Assembly: GCF_046546515.1 (NCBI RefSeq)
Contig: NZ_JBKHKJ010000002.1
Location: 124,001 to 188,000, forward strand
Direction of reading: 5' to 3'
Length of the DNA: 64,000 nucleotides
From: Parasediminibacterium sp046546515
GTDB taxonomy: Bacteria; Bacteroidota; Bacteroidia; Chitinophagales; Chitinophagaceae
Part shown: piece after piece, positions 51,411 to 60,600 of the stretch
How the letters are laid out: every line of letters begins with the position of its first letter
How positions within the stretch are numbered: position 1 is the first letter of the stretch
Position numbers and translations under genes: made by a program
Notes under the pieces: model-generated
Told to the model about the DNA's origin: nothing
Databases searched by the model: none
The model's input: only the letters and a program-made list of their open reading frames with translations

Positions 51411-51448
51411 AAAGGCATACAGAAGAATACCTCCCGTATGCCTTTTTT
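51411..51448. terminator. Bidirectional terminator between hybrid sensor and aspartate kinase genes
   Basis: AAAGGCATAC and GTATGCCTTT form a 10-bp stem followed by TTTT on the plus strand; the complement gives TTT on the other strand. It stands between convergent genes. Confidence 0.75.
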
Positions 51449-51468
51449 AAATAAATTAAAATTCTATC

Positions 51469-52788
51469 TTACAAACCAAACAATCCTTTATTCAGCAATT
51501 GCAGGGTTTTTATTTTATACTCACTGTTTACTAGCAATGAAATATTGTGCGGGCTGCCGCCATAGCTTACCATGCGCACAGGCACTTCTGCCATCGACTC
51601 GAACAAGCGTTGCAACACGTGGTCTGTCTTGGCTATCTCGTTGCCTACAATAGAAACAATCGTTTGGCCTTTGTCTACCTCTACTGTGCCAAATGGTTCC
51701 AGTTCTTTTACTATTTCTTCTAAAAAAGTATCTGAATCAATGGTAACAGATACTGCCACTTCCGATGTGGTTACCATGTCTATGCTGGTGCGGTATTTTT
51801 CAAACACTTCAAACACCTTGCGCAAAAAGCCATAAGCCAGCAACATGCGGCTGCTCTTTATTTTAATGGCAATAATGCCATCTTTTGCCGCTACTGCTTT
51901 TACGCCTACGCTTCCGGCATCCTCTGTTATTACGGTGCCTTCTGCATCGGGCTGCATAGTGTTCAATAGTTTTACAGGCACGTTCATTTGCTGTGCCGGC
52001 CAAATACAGGTAGGGTGCAAAATCTTAGCCCCGAAATAAGCTAGTTCAGCAGCTTCGTCAAACGATATTTGCTTGATGGCCACGGTTTTATCCACCACGC
52101 GAGGGTCGTTGTTGTGCATACCGTCTATGTCTGTCCATATCTCGCACACTGTAGCTTGTATAGCTGCCGCAATTAGGGATGCGGTATAGTCGCTGCCGCC
52201 ACGTTTCAGGTTGTCCACCTCGCCACGGGCATTGCGGCAGATATAGCCTTGCGTTACAAACAGTTTTTTATCTGCATGATGTTTCAATATCTGGCTTAGT
52301 TTCACCTTTATGCTCCCCAACTGCGGTTCTTCGTTAGCATCAATGGTCATGAAATCCAAGGCAGGCAATAATAAATGGTCTATCCCTTGCTCTTCAAGAA
52401 ATACGGAGAACAGTTTGGTACTCAGCAACTCACCTTGTGCAAGAATATCTTTGTTCAAGGCTTCGCTAAAGGAAATACGGAGAATGATGTTTAAAAATTC
52501 GAAATGCTCCGTAACAATGGCGTTTGCTTTTTCACGGCCTGCTTCTGTGGTGGCCAATTGCAGCACGAAAGAACGGTAATGTGCTTCCAAAGTGTCAATG
52601 GCCTGTTTTGCCCCAACCCGGTCGCTATGTGCTAAAAAATTGCTGATACCTACTAGGGAATTAGTTGTGCCGCTTAAAGCACTCAATACTACTATCTTAG
52701 GTTCGTCTGTTTTTGTAATCAGTTGTGCTACTTGGTGCATACGTTCTGGCTTGCCTACGCTGGTGCCACCAAACTTCATAATTTTCAT
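51469..52788 (-). CDS. Aspartate kinase
   Basis: The 439-residue enzyme phosphorylates L-aspartate, the first step of the lysine/threonine/methionine pathway. The amino-acid kinase domain begins with MKFGGTSVGKPERM, contains the Asp-binding RGGSDYTASLIAAA at about 195-210 and WTDIDGMHNNDPR. Two ACT domains follow from about 295 (GIIAIKIKSSRML, TIVSIVGNEIAK, VRMVSYGGSPHNISLLV) and probably mediate feedback by lysine or threonine. It is a monofunctional kinase, not fused to homoserine dehydrogenase. A start at 52779 is also possible. Confidence 0.94.
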   Translation of the reverse strand: MKIMKFGGTSVGKPERMHQVAQLITKTDEPKIVVLSALSGTTNSLVGISNFLAHSDRVGAKQAIDTLEAHYRSFVLQLATTEAGREKANAIVTEHFEFLNIILRISFSEALNKDILAQGELLSTKLFSVFLEEQGIDHLLLPALDFMTIDANEEPQLGSIKVKLSQILKHHADKKLFVTQGYICRNARGEVDNLKRGGSDYTASLIAAAIQATVCEIWTDIDGMHNNDPRVVDKTVAIKQISFDEAAELAYFGAKILHPTCIWPAQQMNVPVKLLNTMQPDAEGTVITEDAGSVGVKAVAAKDGIIAIKIKSSRMLLAYGFLRKVFEVFEKYRTSIDMVTTSEVAVSVTIDSDTFLEEIVKELEPFGTVEVDKGQTIVSIVGNEIAKTDHVLQRLFESMAEVPVRMVSYGGSPHNISLLVNSEYKIKTLQLLNKGLFGL

Positions 52789-52824
52789 AAAGACCTGTTC
52801 TTTTTTTGTTGGTGCAAATATAGT

Positions 52825-52880
52825 AGTGGTAAGTCATAAGTGGCTTTTTTGGGTTTTTACTTACCACTTATGACTTATCA
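52825..52880. repeat. Inverted pair GGTAAGTCATAAGTGG / CCACTTATGACTTATC
   Basis: The arms at about 52829-52844 and 52865-52880 face each other between hemB and the aspartate kinase gene and may act as a terminator of hemB's upstream neighbour or a leader hairpin. A similar TTAGTGATAAGTAGTAAG piece occurs at 53868-53890. Confidence 0.45.
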
Positions 52881-53858
52881 CTACTTGTCCATTATCCTAA
52901 TAATATCTTTTGCAAAATAAGTAGCTATCAAATCGGCACCTGCCCTTTTAATAGAAGTAAGCACTTCCACAATGGCCTTGTCCTCGTCTATCCAGCCCAT
53001 TTTGGCAGCGGCTTTTACCATGGCGTATTCGCCACTTATGTTGTAGGCGCTTACGGGTATGTCCACAGCATTTTTTACCTCTCGGATAATGTCTAGGTAA
53101 GATAGGGCAGGTTTTACCATCACGATGTCGGCACCTTCTTCCACGTCCATCAGGGTTTCTTTTAAGGCTTCCAAGCGGTTGCTGTAATCCATCTGGTAGG
53201 TCTTTTTGTCGCCAAAGCCTGGGGCAGAGTCTAGTGCATCCCTGAACGGGCCATAAAAGCAAGAAGCATACTTTGCACTATAAGCCATGATGCCTGTTTT
53301 AGTAAAGTTGTTCTGCTCTAATGCCTGCCTAATGGCGGCAATGCGGCCATCCATCATGTCGCTGGGTGCTACAAAGTCTGCCCCCGCAGCAGCATGGCTT
53401 ACGCTCATTTCGGCCAGTATTTCCACTGTAATATCATTCACAATTTCGCCATTCTCCACAACGCCGTCATGCCCATCGGAAGAGAATGGGTCCAGAGCTA
53501 CGTCTGTCATAATCAACATGCCCGGCACCGCATCTTTAATGGCTTTTATGCTGCGCTGCATTAGCCCGTTAGGATTTACGGCTTCCTTGCCGTATTTGTC
53601 TTTTACCTCGTCTTTGCATTTTACAAACAGCAAAATGCTTTTCAGCCCCATTGCCCAAAGGCTTTTTACTTCGGCAACGGTATTGTCTAGGCTTAGGCGG
53701 TAATAGCCGGGCATAGAAAGTATTTCGTCTTTTACATTGCAGCCTTCCACAATAAAAAGCGGCACAATAAAATCTTGGGGCTGTAAAATGGTTTCTGCCA
53801 CCATTGCCCTGATGGCTTGCGACTGGCGGAGTATCCTATTGCGGCGGTTTAATATCAT
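52881..53858 (-). CDS. hemB: Delta-aminolevulinic acid dehydratase (porphobilinogen synthase)
   Basis: The 325-residue enzyme condenses two 5-aminolevulinate molecules to porphobilinogen in heme synthesis. The Schiff-base lysines lie in IMAYSAKYASCFYGPFRDA and DIVMVKPALSYLDII. The metal-site region reads DVALDPFSSDGHDG, that is Asp/Ala-type rather than the DxCxC of zinc enzymes, so it probably belongs to the magnesium-using branch. Length is standard. It lies upstream of the aspartate kinase gene on the same strand, 92 bp apart, without functional link. Confidence 0.95.
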   Translation of the reverse strand: MILNRRNRILRQSQAIRAMVAETILQPQDFIVPLFIVEGCNVKDEILSMPGYYRLSLDNTVAEVKSLWAMGLKSILLFVKCKDEVKDKYGKEAVNPNGLMQRSIKAIKDAVPGMLIMTDVALDPFSSDGHDGVVENGEIVNDITVEILAEMSVSHAAAGADFVAPSDMMDGRIAAIRQALEQNNFTKTGIMAYSAKYASCFYGPFRDALDSAPGFGDKKTYQMDYSNRLEALKETLMDVEEGADIVMVKPALSYLDIIREVKNAVDIPVSAYNISGEYAMVKAAAKMGWIDEDKAIVEVLTSIKRAGADLIATYFAKDIIRIMDK

Positions 53859-54109
53859 AGTGGTGAGAACTAAGTGATAAGTAGTAAGTTATTTCGTTAA
53901 GCAAATTAAACCTATAAGATTTCAAAAACCTTATGAGTTTATGCGTTTTAATCTTCTGGCTATATGCAATATTAGTGAGGGATTTGCTTTTTTAGTTATA
54001 TCCATTTGCAAATTATAGGATATTTTACAGTTTACTGATAAACAAAACCAATATTCCTCCGGTTGAAGCCAGAGGCTATAACATTAGTCATACCTATGGC
54101 ATTTCACTT

Positions 54110-55912
54110 TTATTTATAACTGATAATTCTTCTCCTTGCCTCCTTCGTATTAAAAGATTCCACCTTTGTAAAACGTTTCAACCCAATGTGCATCATGCTT
54201 AGTTCATCACCTTCGGCAAAACTATTCAGGGCATCTTTGCCAGCTTTGTTAATGCGGTCGGCAGCATCGTATATATAGGTTTTTACCATGTCTGCTTGAA
54301 AAGCAGTGGCATCTGCACCTAGCTTATCAGCAAGTTTTAGCAAGCGCAGCAAGGCACTTTCTGAGTGGAAGGTTTCTATTGCCATGTCGGCAATATTCAT
54401 CAGCACTTCTTGTTCTTTATCCAATTGCGCCATCAGTTTTTGCACGGCTGCGCCTGCCACCAGCAGGATGGCTTTTTTAAAATTGGCTATACATTTTATT
54501 TCTTTGGCAAAAAGCCCTTCTTCCTCATTGCCAAAATCGGGTATGCTCATCAGTTCTTTTTGAACTGCCATGGCAGGCCCCATCAAATCTAGCTTGCCTT
54601 TCATGGCACGTTTTAGCAGCATGTCCACTACCAGCAGGCGGTTTATCTCGTTAGTGCCTTCAAAAATACGGTTGATGCGGCTATCCCTGTAGGCTTTGCT
54701 TACTAGGTATTCATCGCTAAAGCCATTGCCGCCATGCACCTGCACCGCTTCGTCCACCACAAAATCCAATACTTCGCTGCCAAACACTTTTAGCATGGCA
54801 CATTCTATGGCAAATTCCTCCGCTGCGCCTAACAAGGCTTGGTTAGCCGGAATGCCCTCTTTTTCCAACGAATGTTCTTTTTCGTTTACCCAATTGGCTA
54901 CCCTGTACAAGGCACTTTCACTTACCCATATACGGATGTACATCTCGGCAATTTTGTGCTTGATAGCCCCAAATTTTGCGATGGGCATGTGGAACTGTTC
55001 ACGGGTGTTGGCATATTCCAAAGCCATGTCGGCAACTATTTTTGCACTGCCAATGGTAGCGGCATTTAGTTTTAAACGTCCAATATTTAAGATATTGAAA
55101 GCAATGATATGGCCACGACCAATTTCGCCCAATACATTTTCCACAGGTACTTTGCAATCCTGAAAAAACAATTGGACAGTAGATGAGCCTTTGATGCCCA
55201 TTTTATGTTCTTCTTCGCCTTGTGTAAAGCCTTCAAAGCCCCGTTCTACAATAAAAGCGGTGAATTTGTCGCCATCTATTTTTGCAAATACGGTATATAC
55301 ATCCGCAAAACCACCGTTTGTTATCCAGCATTTTTGCCCGCTCAGTATATAATTTTTGCCGTCTTTACTCAATTTTGCAGATGTTTTGGCACTTAGTGCA
55401 TCGCTGCCGCTGTTTGGCTCGGTAAGCCCGTAGGAACCTTTCCATTCGCCGCTGGCCAGCTTTGGGATATATTTTTGTTTTTGTTCCTCCGTGCCAAAAT
55501 ACAAGATAGGCAATGTGCCTATACCTGTATGGGCAGACACCGCTACACTAAAGGAATACCCCCCACCCAAGCCTTCGCTTACTATGGTAGCCGTTATAAA
55601 ATCTTTTCCCAATCCGCCTAAGGCTTCAGGTAAGGATGTTGCCAGCAGCCCTTGATTGCCCGCTTTTTCCAGCAATGAAGGCATCAAGCCGGGTTCAAGG
55701 CTGTCAATCCTGTTGAGCAGGGGGTGTACTTCTGCCGCCAAAAACTGGTGGCACATATCCATCACCATGGTTTGTTCCTCGTCAAAATCTTCCGGTATAA
55801 ATGTTTGGAAGGGGTTACTTTCTTTAACTATCCATTCGCCGCCGTTCAAAGCAGTTTTTGCTGCAATACCCATAGTGGTATTGCCGGTTGTTTGTTCACT
55901 ATTATTTGGCAT
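54110..55912 (-). CDS. Acyl-CoA dehydrogenase family protein with C-terminal extension
   Basis: The 600-residue flavoprotein has the acyl-CoA dehydrogenase fold in its first 430 residues: YGLTEPNSGSDALSAKT, the FAD-contact region KCWITNGGFADVYTVFAK, and VQVHGGNGFSDEYLVSKAYRDSRINRIFEGTNEINR. The C-terminal extension (about 430-600) resembles the dimer extension of VLCAD/ACAD9-type enzymes, which act on long-chain acyl-CoA. No beta-oxidation partner genes lie next to it, so chain length preference is inferred only from the extension. Confidence 0.92.
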   Translation of the reverse strand: MPNNSEQTTGNTTMGIAAKTALNGGEWIVKESNPFQTFIPEDFDEEQTMVMDMCHQFLAAEVHPLLNRIDSLEPGLMPSLLEKAGNQGLLATSLPEALGGLGKDFITATIVSEGLGGGYSFSVAVSAHTGIGTLPILYFGTEEQKQKYIPKLASGEWKGSYGLTEPNSGSDALSAKTSAKLSKDGKNYILSGQKCWITNGGFADVYTVFAKIDGDKFTAFIVERGFEGFTQGEEEHKMGIKGSSTVQLFFQDCKVPVENVLGEIGRGHIIAFNILNIGRLKLNAATIGSAKIVADMALEYANTREQFHMPIAKFGAIKHKIAEMYIRIWVSESALYRVANWVNEKEHSLEKEGIPANQALLGAAEEFAIECAMLKVFGSEVLDFVVDEAVQVHGGNGFSDEYLVSKAYRDSRINRIFEGTNEINRLLVVDMLLKRAMKGKLDLMGPAMAVQKELMSIPDFGNEEEGLFAKEIKCIANFKKAILLVAGAAVQKLMAQLDKEQEVLMNIADMAIETFHSESALLRLLKLADKLGADATAFQADMVKTYIYDAADRINKAGKDALNSFAEGDELSMMHIGLKRFTKVESFNTKEARRRIISYK

Positions 55913-56011
55913 GGTACAAGCTTTTTAGTATCGTTAAATTTGCTTGTATAAAGTTAGGTTGTATTTTGTATTGTAGTGTTAAAGTTTTTGTTACCACGCA
56001 TGTATTTTTTC

Positions 56012-56127
56012 GGCACAAAAACTCAAAGGCTCAAAGTGGCACGAAGAAAAGAACCTGCTTTATGAAATCCAATACCCGTTAACCTTATTTTCCTTTGAAC
56101 TTCTTCGTGTTTTTTGTGCCTTCGTGC
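56012..56127. repeat. CACGAAG-type inverted pair upstream of ABC transporter
   Basis: GCACAAAAACTCAAAGGCTCAAAGTGGCACGAAG and CTTCTTCGTGTTTTTTGTGCCTTCGTGC face each other in the 396-bp gap between divergent genes. The rest of the gap shows no gene. Confidence 0.55.
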
Positions 56128-56308
56128 AAATTATTCAAAATTGCACTGGAGTTCTAACGCACTTTTAAATCACCTAAAACAAGACATACTGCCAGCAAAA
56201 CCTAGTTTTCCCAATCCCGACATGCTATATTAGCAGTTGTTTTTGCAAAAGCCTGATTATTGTTGCATTATTGCATTAGTTGGAAAACATTCATTTTAAA
56301 CCACCCGA

Positions 56309-58093
56309 ATGAAAATATTAATAAAATATCTTTCCCCTTACCGCTGGCAATTGGCGCTGGCAATGCTTTTGGCTGCTATAAACCAAGTTTTCTCGCTGCT
56401 AGACCCTACCATTTTTGGTAAAATAATAGACTTTTTAAATACGTCTGGCACCTTGAGCAAAAAGGGATTTGTTACCAATACTACTATTACTAAAGATTTC
56501 TTTATTAAGCATATTGCCGTGCTGATGGGCATGTCCATAGGCGTTGCAATGGTGTCCCGCATAGCCAAATCGTTTCAGGACTATGTGGTAAATGTAGTGG
56601 TGCAAAAGTTTGGTGCAAAGGTTTTTACCGATGGATTAAAACATTCTATGCGGTTGCCTTACCAAGATTTTGCCGACCAGCGCAGTGGCGAAACCCTGTC
56701 TATACTGCAAAAAGTAAGGCAAGACAGCAGCCAGTTTATTGGCTATTTTATCAACGTGCTTTTCCCTATCCTAGTGGGTGTTGTTTTCTTGATTGTAGTG
56801 GCGGTTTCTATCCACTGGAGCTTATTGCTGGTATATTTTGTAGGAATCCTTATTTTAACCTTTCTTGTAGGGGCATTGAGCAAAAAAATAAAAGCCATCC
56901 AATCTAAAATAGTAAAAGAAACAGCTGCTTTAGCAGGTAGCACCACAGAGAGCCTACGCAATATAGAACTAATCAAAAGCCTTGGCCTTACCCAGCAGGA
57001 GGTAAAACGCTTGAATACCAATACCTACAAAATACTAGGCTTGGAATTGTCGAAGGTAAAACGGGTACGCAGTATTGCTTTCCTGCAAGGCACTACTGTG
57101 CACTTTATACGCATTATTATCCTTTCTATACTTACTTATATTGTTTTTGCTGGCAGGCTTACCACCGGGCAATTGATTTCCATGCAGTTTTACAGCTTTT
57201 TCATTTTTGGCCCATTGCAGGAGCTAGGCAGCATCATTACATCATACAGGGAAGCCGAAACGTCTATCAACAATTTTGACAACCTGATGAAAAAGCCTGT
57301 GGACCACAAGCCAGATGCGCCCTTAGAGGTAGGCGACATAGCAGAACTGTCTTTTGAAAACGTTTCTTTCCAGCATACCACGGCGCAATACAAGGCCTTG
57401 GAAAACATCACCTTTAGCGTTGAAAAAGGCGAGACCATTGCATTTGTAGGCCCCAGCGGGGCTGGCAAAAGCACATTGGTAAAACTGCTGGTAGGCCTGT
57501 ACAGGCCTGTGGAGGGCGATATTTTTTACAATGGCAAGCATGGCAACGAGATAGACTTTGACGAACTAAGGGGGCAAATAGGTTTTGTAACCCAAGACAC
57601 GCAGCTTTTTAGCGGCACTATCAAGGAAAACTTATTGTTTGCAGCACCAGGCGCCACGGAAGAAGACCTTTGGGATGCGCTGCACAAAGCAAGTTGCGAA
57701 AACCTGCTGCAAAGGGCAGAGCATGGCTTGGACACGATGATTGGCGAAGGCGGATTGAAACTAAGTGGCGGCGAAAAACAGCGGTTGTCTATTGCCCGTG
57801 CATTGATACGCAGGCCTAGGTTATTGATTTTTGACGAAGCAACTTCTGCATTGGATTCATTGACCGAAGAGGCCATTACCAATACCATCAGGGTTATTTC
57901 AGAAGAAAAAAACCAAGTTACGGTGATGATTGCCCACAGGCTTAGTACCATCATGCACGCCGACAGGATTTATGTGCTGGAAAAAGGGCAAATAGTAGAA
58001 ATGGGCAGCCACGCAGAATTATTAGTAGAAAAGGGTTTGTACTATGCCATGTGGAGGCAACAAATTGGCGAAAGAAAAGCAATAATGGCATAG
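56309..58093 (+). CDS. ABC transporter, fused permease and ATPase (exporter type)
   Basis: The 594-residue half-transporter has six membrane helices in its first 320 residues (type IV exporter fold) and a C-terminal nucleotide-binding domain: Walker A GPSGAGKSTLVKLL at about 390, Q-loop in GFVTQDTQLFSGT, signature LSGGEKQRLSIARAL, Walker B LLIFDEATSALD and the H-switch AHRLSTIMHAD. It probably works as a homodimer exporting lipid, peptide or drug; no neighbour indicates the cargo. Length and motifs are complete. Confidence 0.95.
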   Translation: MKILIKYLSPYRWQLALAMLLAAINQVFSLLDPTIFGKIIDFLNTSGTLSKKGFVTNTTITKDFFIKHIAVLMGMSIGVAMVSRIAKSFQDYVVNVVVQKFGAKVFTDGLKHSMRLPYQDFADQRSGETLSILQKVRQDSSQFIGYFINVLFPILVGVVFLIVVAVSIHWSLLLVYFVGILILTFLVGALSKKIKAIQSKIVKETAALAGSTTESLRNIELIKSLGLTQQEVKRLNTNTYKILGLELSKVKRVRSIAFLQGTTVHFIRIIILSILTYIVFAGRLTTGQLISMQFYSFFIFGPLQELGSIITSYREAETSINNFDNLMKKPVDHKPDAPLEVGDIAELSFENVSFQHTTAQYKALENITFSVEKGETIAFVGPSGAGKSTLVKLLVGLYRPVEGDIFYNGKHGNEIDFDELRGQIGFVTQDTQLFSGTIKENLLFAAPGATEEDLWDALHKASCENLLQRAEHGLDTMIGEGGLKLSGGEKQRLSIARALIRRPRLLIFDEATSALDSLTEEAITNTIRVISEEKNQVTVMIAHRLSTIMHADRIYVLEKGQIVEMGSHAELLVEKGLYYAMWRQQIGERKAIMA

Positions 58094-58315
58094 ATTTTTC
58101 TTCTCACCGCACAGGCTCATAGATTTAAAAGACATAAAAGAGCATTTAGGTAAGATAGGCAGACATAGGCTTTGTTTCCTTTTTTGCAAGCCTATGTAGG
58201 CTTATGCAAGCGAAGCACTTTCTTTAAGCTATATGGCTATGTGGCGAAATAAAACAATAAAGTGCCTCTTGAAGCTTCTTGCTTTAGTGGCAAAAAACAC
58301 CTCAGTAGCAACGAA

Positions 58316-58906
58316 GATTTAACGGGTGCATAAAAGTTTTTCGCTTTGTGGCGATATTCCTTAATCTTTAAAAACCTTATCTTTGTGCCAGAAATGCCCT
58401 TGCTAAAAAACTAGATTAAACACATTTTACAAGCTATCAACTAGTATTTGCATCGATGTTCTTTTTTTATTAATATTAAGATAGTTTTAGCTTAAAAAAT
58501 TAGCCTTGTATTGATGGCTGTATAATACGCAAAAATTACGCACAAAATGAGCATGAAATACGCAAAAAGTATGCACGAATCACTCAAAAAATATGCACAA
58601 AATAGGCACAAAATACGCATTAAAATTTGCCATTATTGTTGATAATCAATGATTTAAAGATGAGGGGACGTTTTTTCAAAAAATCGCAAATAGGAAAAAG
58701 AACCGAAAATTGTCAAAACTGAAACTATTTTAATAAAAAACCCAGAAAAAGTAATAGTATAGAAATTGTATAAGTGTCCTCGTTTTGCATCCCATCTTAT
58801 TGCCCATGGGGTGTATGTTCCAGCTTTTTGGGATAATTGGTGGGCAGGGTTATAGTAGGGTATTTTTTCACTAAAAAGCGAAAAACTTTTATGCACCCGA
58901 TTTAAC
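58316..58906. mobile_element. Non-autonomous transposable element with 24-bp TIRs and 8-bp target duplication
   Basis: The body is 58324-58898 (575 bp). Its left end GGGTGCATAAAAGTTTTTCG continues CTTT, and the right end is the exact inverse, giving a 24-bp perfect TIR. The 8-bp GATTTAAC occurs directly outside both ends (58316-58323 and 58899-58906), an exact target-site duplication. No transposase is encoded. The interior carries the dispersed repeat with 11-nt array E shared with 18719-19065. TIR-like single ends also occur at 15596-15615 and 18671-18691. The rest of the gap (58094-58323) is degenerate CTATGTGG-type repeats. Confidence 0.8.
58522..58620 (+). repeat. 11-nt periodic degenerate array, locus E
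   Basis: Nine units in phase: ATAATACGCAA, AAATTACGCAC, AAAATGAGCAT, GAAATACGCAA, AAAGTATGCAC, GAATCACTCAA, AAAATATGCAC, AAAATAGGCAC, AAAATACGCAT. The anchor GATAATCAATGATTT follows at 58641-58655. The array lies inside the 575-bp element. Confidence 0.85.
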
Positions 58907-58928
58907 TGCCCCACATCCATTTCTTGTG

Positions 58929-58936
58929 TAACTTTG
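58929..58936 (+). promoter_or_regulatory. Possible -7 element for the GH13 gene
   Basis: TAACTTTG fits TAnnTTTG and stands 20 nt before the ATG at 58957, just outside the mobile element's target duplication. I see no TTTG at the -33 position. Confidence 0.35.
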
Positions 58937-58956
58937 CTTTTGATTGTTGCCATTTT

Positions 58957-60354
58957 ATGAAAAAAAGTATTGTCTTTACTTGCCTTGTTTTTGCGATGCT
59001 GTCTTGTAGCAAAAACAGTACTACTACTACTCCTCCTACGCCTAGTGACACATTAGTTATAGTACACCCACCACTTGTAGATACGGTTGCACAATATGGC
59101 ACACCTTTTACCAATGTACCCGATAAGCAAGACGCCATTATTTACCAAGTAAACATACGCGCCTTTAGCTCACAAGGTTTTGCAGGGGTAACAGCAAGGC
59201 TAGATTCTATAAAGGCGTTGGGCATCAATGTGGTTTACCTGATGCCTATTTACCCGGTTGGCACTTTAAAGGCTGTTAATTCCCCCTATTGCATAAAAGA
59301 TTACAAAGCAGTAAATACAGAGTTTGGCACGCTGGCAGATTTGCGTGCATTAATAGACGGCGCACATGCCCGCAACATGAGCGTTATTTTAGACTGGGTA
59401 GCCAACCATACCTCGTGGGACAATGCCTGGGTTGCCGCACACAAAGACTGGTACTTGCAAGATGGCGCTGGGAATATCCTTAGCCCACCAAATACAGGCT
59501 ATACCGATGTTGCACAGCTAAATTTTACCAATGCAGCCATGCGGCTTGAAATGATAAAAGACATGAAATATTGGGTGTATAGTGCCAATATAGACGGCTT
59601 CCGGTGCGATTATGCAGACGGACCGCCAGCAAATTTCTGGGGCCAAGCAATAGACACCTTGCGTAATATCAGCTCTCACAAATTACTGATGCTGGCCGAA
59701 AGCGATGCAAGCAGCCTTTTTAGTGCAGGGTTCGATTTTACTTTTGGGTTCAATTTTTATGGGCAGATGAAATCTGTTTTTAGCAGTAATAGTTTGGTGC
59801 AGAATATTGACAACCTAAATACTTCCGAATATGCCAATGCTAGTAATGGCCAGCAAATAGTACGCTACCTTACCAACCACGATGTAAATGGTTCCGATGG
59901 TACGCCTTTGGATTTATTTGGCGGCAAAACTGGTTCCATAGCTGCTTTTGTAGTGGTCGCCTATATGAAAAGCGTACCAATGATGTACAATGGGCAAGAA
60001 GTAGGATTCCCAACTAAAATTATTTTCCCATTTACGGGTACTAAAATTACTTGGAACATAAACCCAGATATTACGGCAGAATACAAAAAAATATTGGCAT
60101 TCAGGAATAGCAGCAAAGCCATCAGGCAAGGAACGCTTGTTTCTTATAGCTCTGCGGATGTTTGTGCTTTTACGAAGTCTATAACTGGTGAAAAGGTGTT
60201 TGTATTATCAAATTTACGAAATAATACCCTCACTTACACCTTGCCTAGCGCATTGGTTAGCACCAGCTGGACGAACGTATTTACGGGGGTTAGTGTAAGT
60301 TTAGGAACACAGGTTAGTTTGCAGCCCTATAGCTATTTGGTGTTGAAGCAGTAA
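58957..60354 (+). CDS. GH13 (alpha-amylase family) glycosidase, lipoprotein
   Basis: From the ATG at 58957 the product has 465 residues and begins with a lipoprotein signal (SIVFTCLVFAMLSCSK). The GH13 catalytic barrel shows VNIRAFSSQGFAGV, DWVANHTSWDN, the nucleophile region DGFRCDYAD, the acid/base LMLAESDAS and the third carboxylate in YLTNHDVNGSD. A small C-terminal beta domain follows. It is predicted to be anchored to a membrane and to cleave alpha-glucans. No SusC/D pair lies adjacent. A frame starting 33 nt upstream at 58924 would mask the lipobox and is less likely. Confidence 0.93.
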   Translation: MKKSIVFTCLVFAMLSCSKNSTTTTPPTPSDTLVIVHPPLVDTVAQYGTPFTNVPDKQDAIIYQVNIRAFSSQGFAGVTARLDSIKALGINVVYLMPIYPVGTLKAVNSPYCIKDYKAVNTEFGTLADLRALIDGAHARNMSVILDWVANHTSWDNAWVAAHKDWYLQDGAGNILSPPNTGYTDVAQLNFTNAAMRLEMIKDMKYWVYSANIDGFRCDYADGPPANFWGQAIDTLRNISSHKLLMLAESDASSLFSAGFDFTFGFNFYGQMKSVFSSNSLVQNIDNLNTSEYANASNGQQIVRYLTNHDVNGSDGTPLDLFGGKTGSIAAFVVVAYMKSVPMMYNGQEVGFPTKIIFPFTGTKITWNINPDITAEYKKILAFRNSSKAIRQGTLVSYSSADVCAFTKSITGEKVFVLSNLRNNTLTYTLPSALVSTSWTNVFTGVSVSLGTQVSLQPYSYLVLKQ

Positions 60355-60383
60355 ATTTCACTTCCACTCCTTACCTTTAACCC

Positions 60384-60590
60384 ATGGACAAACAATATAA
60401 ACTAGACCGTACAGCCGTAACAGCCCTGAGCTTTGAGCAGGCAGACGACCACACGAGTTACTGGCAAGATAAAACACCAAATGAAAGGCTGAATGCTGCT
60501 TGTTTCCTAATCAACCAAATTTATGGCGTAACCGCACAAACAAAAGTGGACAGGACTGTTATTACCTGCCGTAAACACAAAATATCTTAA
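60384..60590 (+). CDS. Small protein paired with nucleotidyltransferase
   Basis: The 68-residue protein (YKLDRTAVTALSFEQADDHTSYW, KTPNERLNAACFLINQIYGV, KVDRTVITCRKHKIS) resembles short Bacteroidota proteins that precede nucleotidyltransferase genes; I know no named function. The gene is 10 nt upstream of the nucleotidyltransferase gene, so they form a two-gene operon, possibly a toxin-antitoxin-like pair. Confidence 0.7.
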   Translation: MDKQYKLDRTAVTALSFEQADDHTSYWQDKTPNERLNAACFLINQIYGVTAQTKVDRTVITCRKHKIS

Positions 60591-60600
60591 ACCCAATGCT

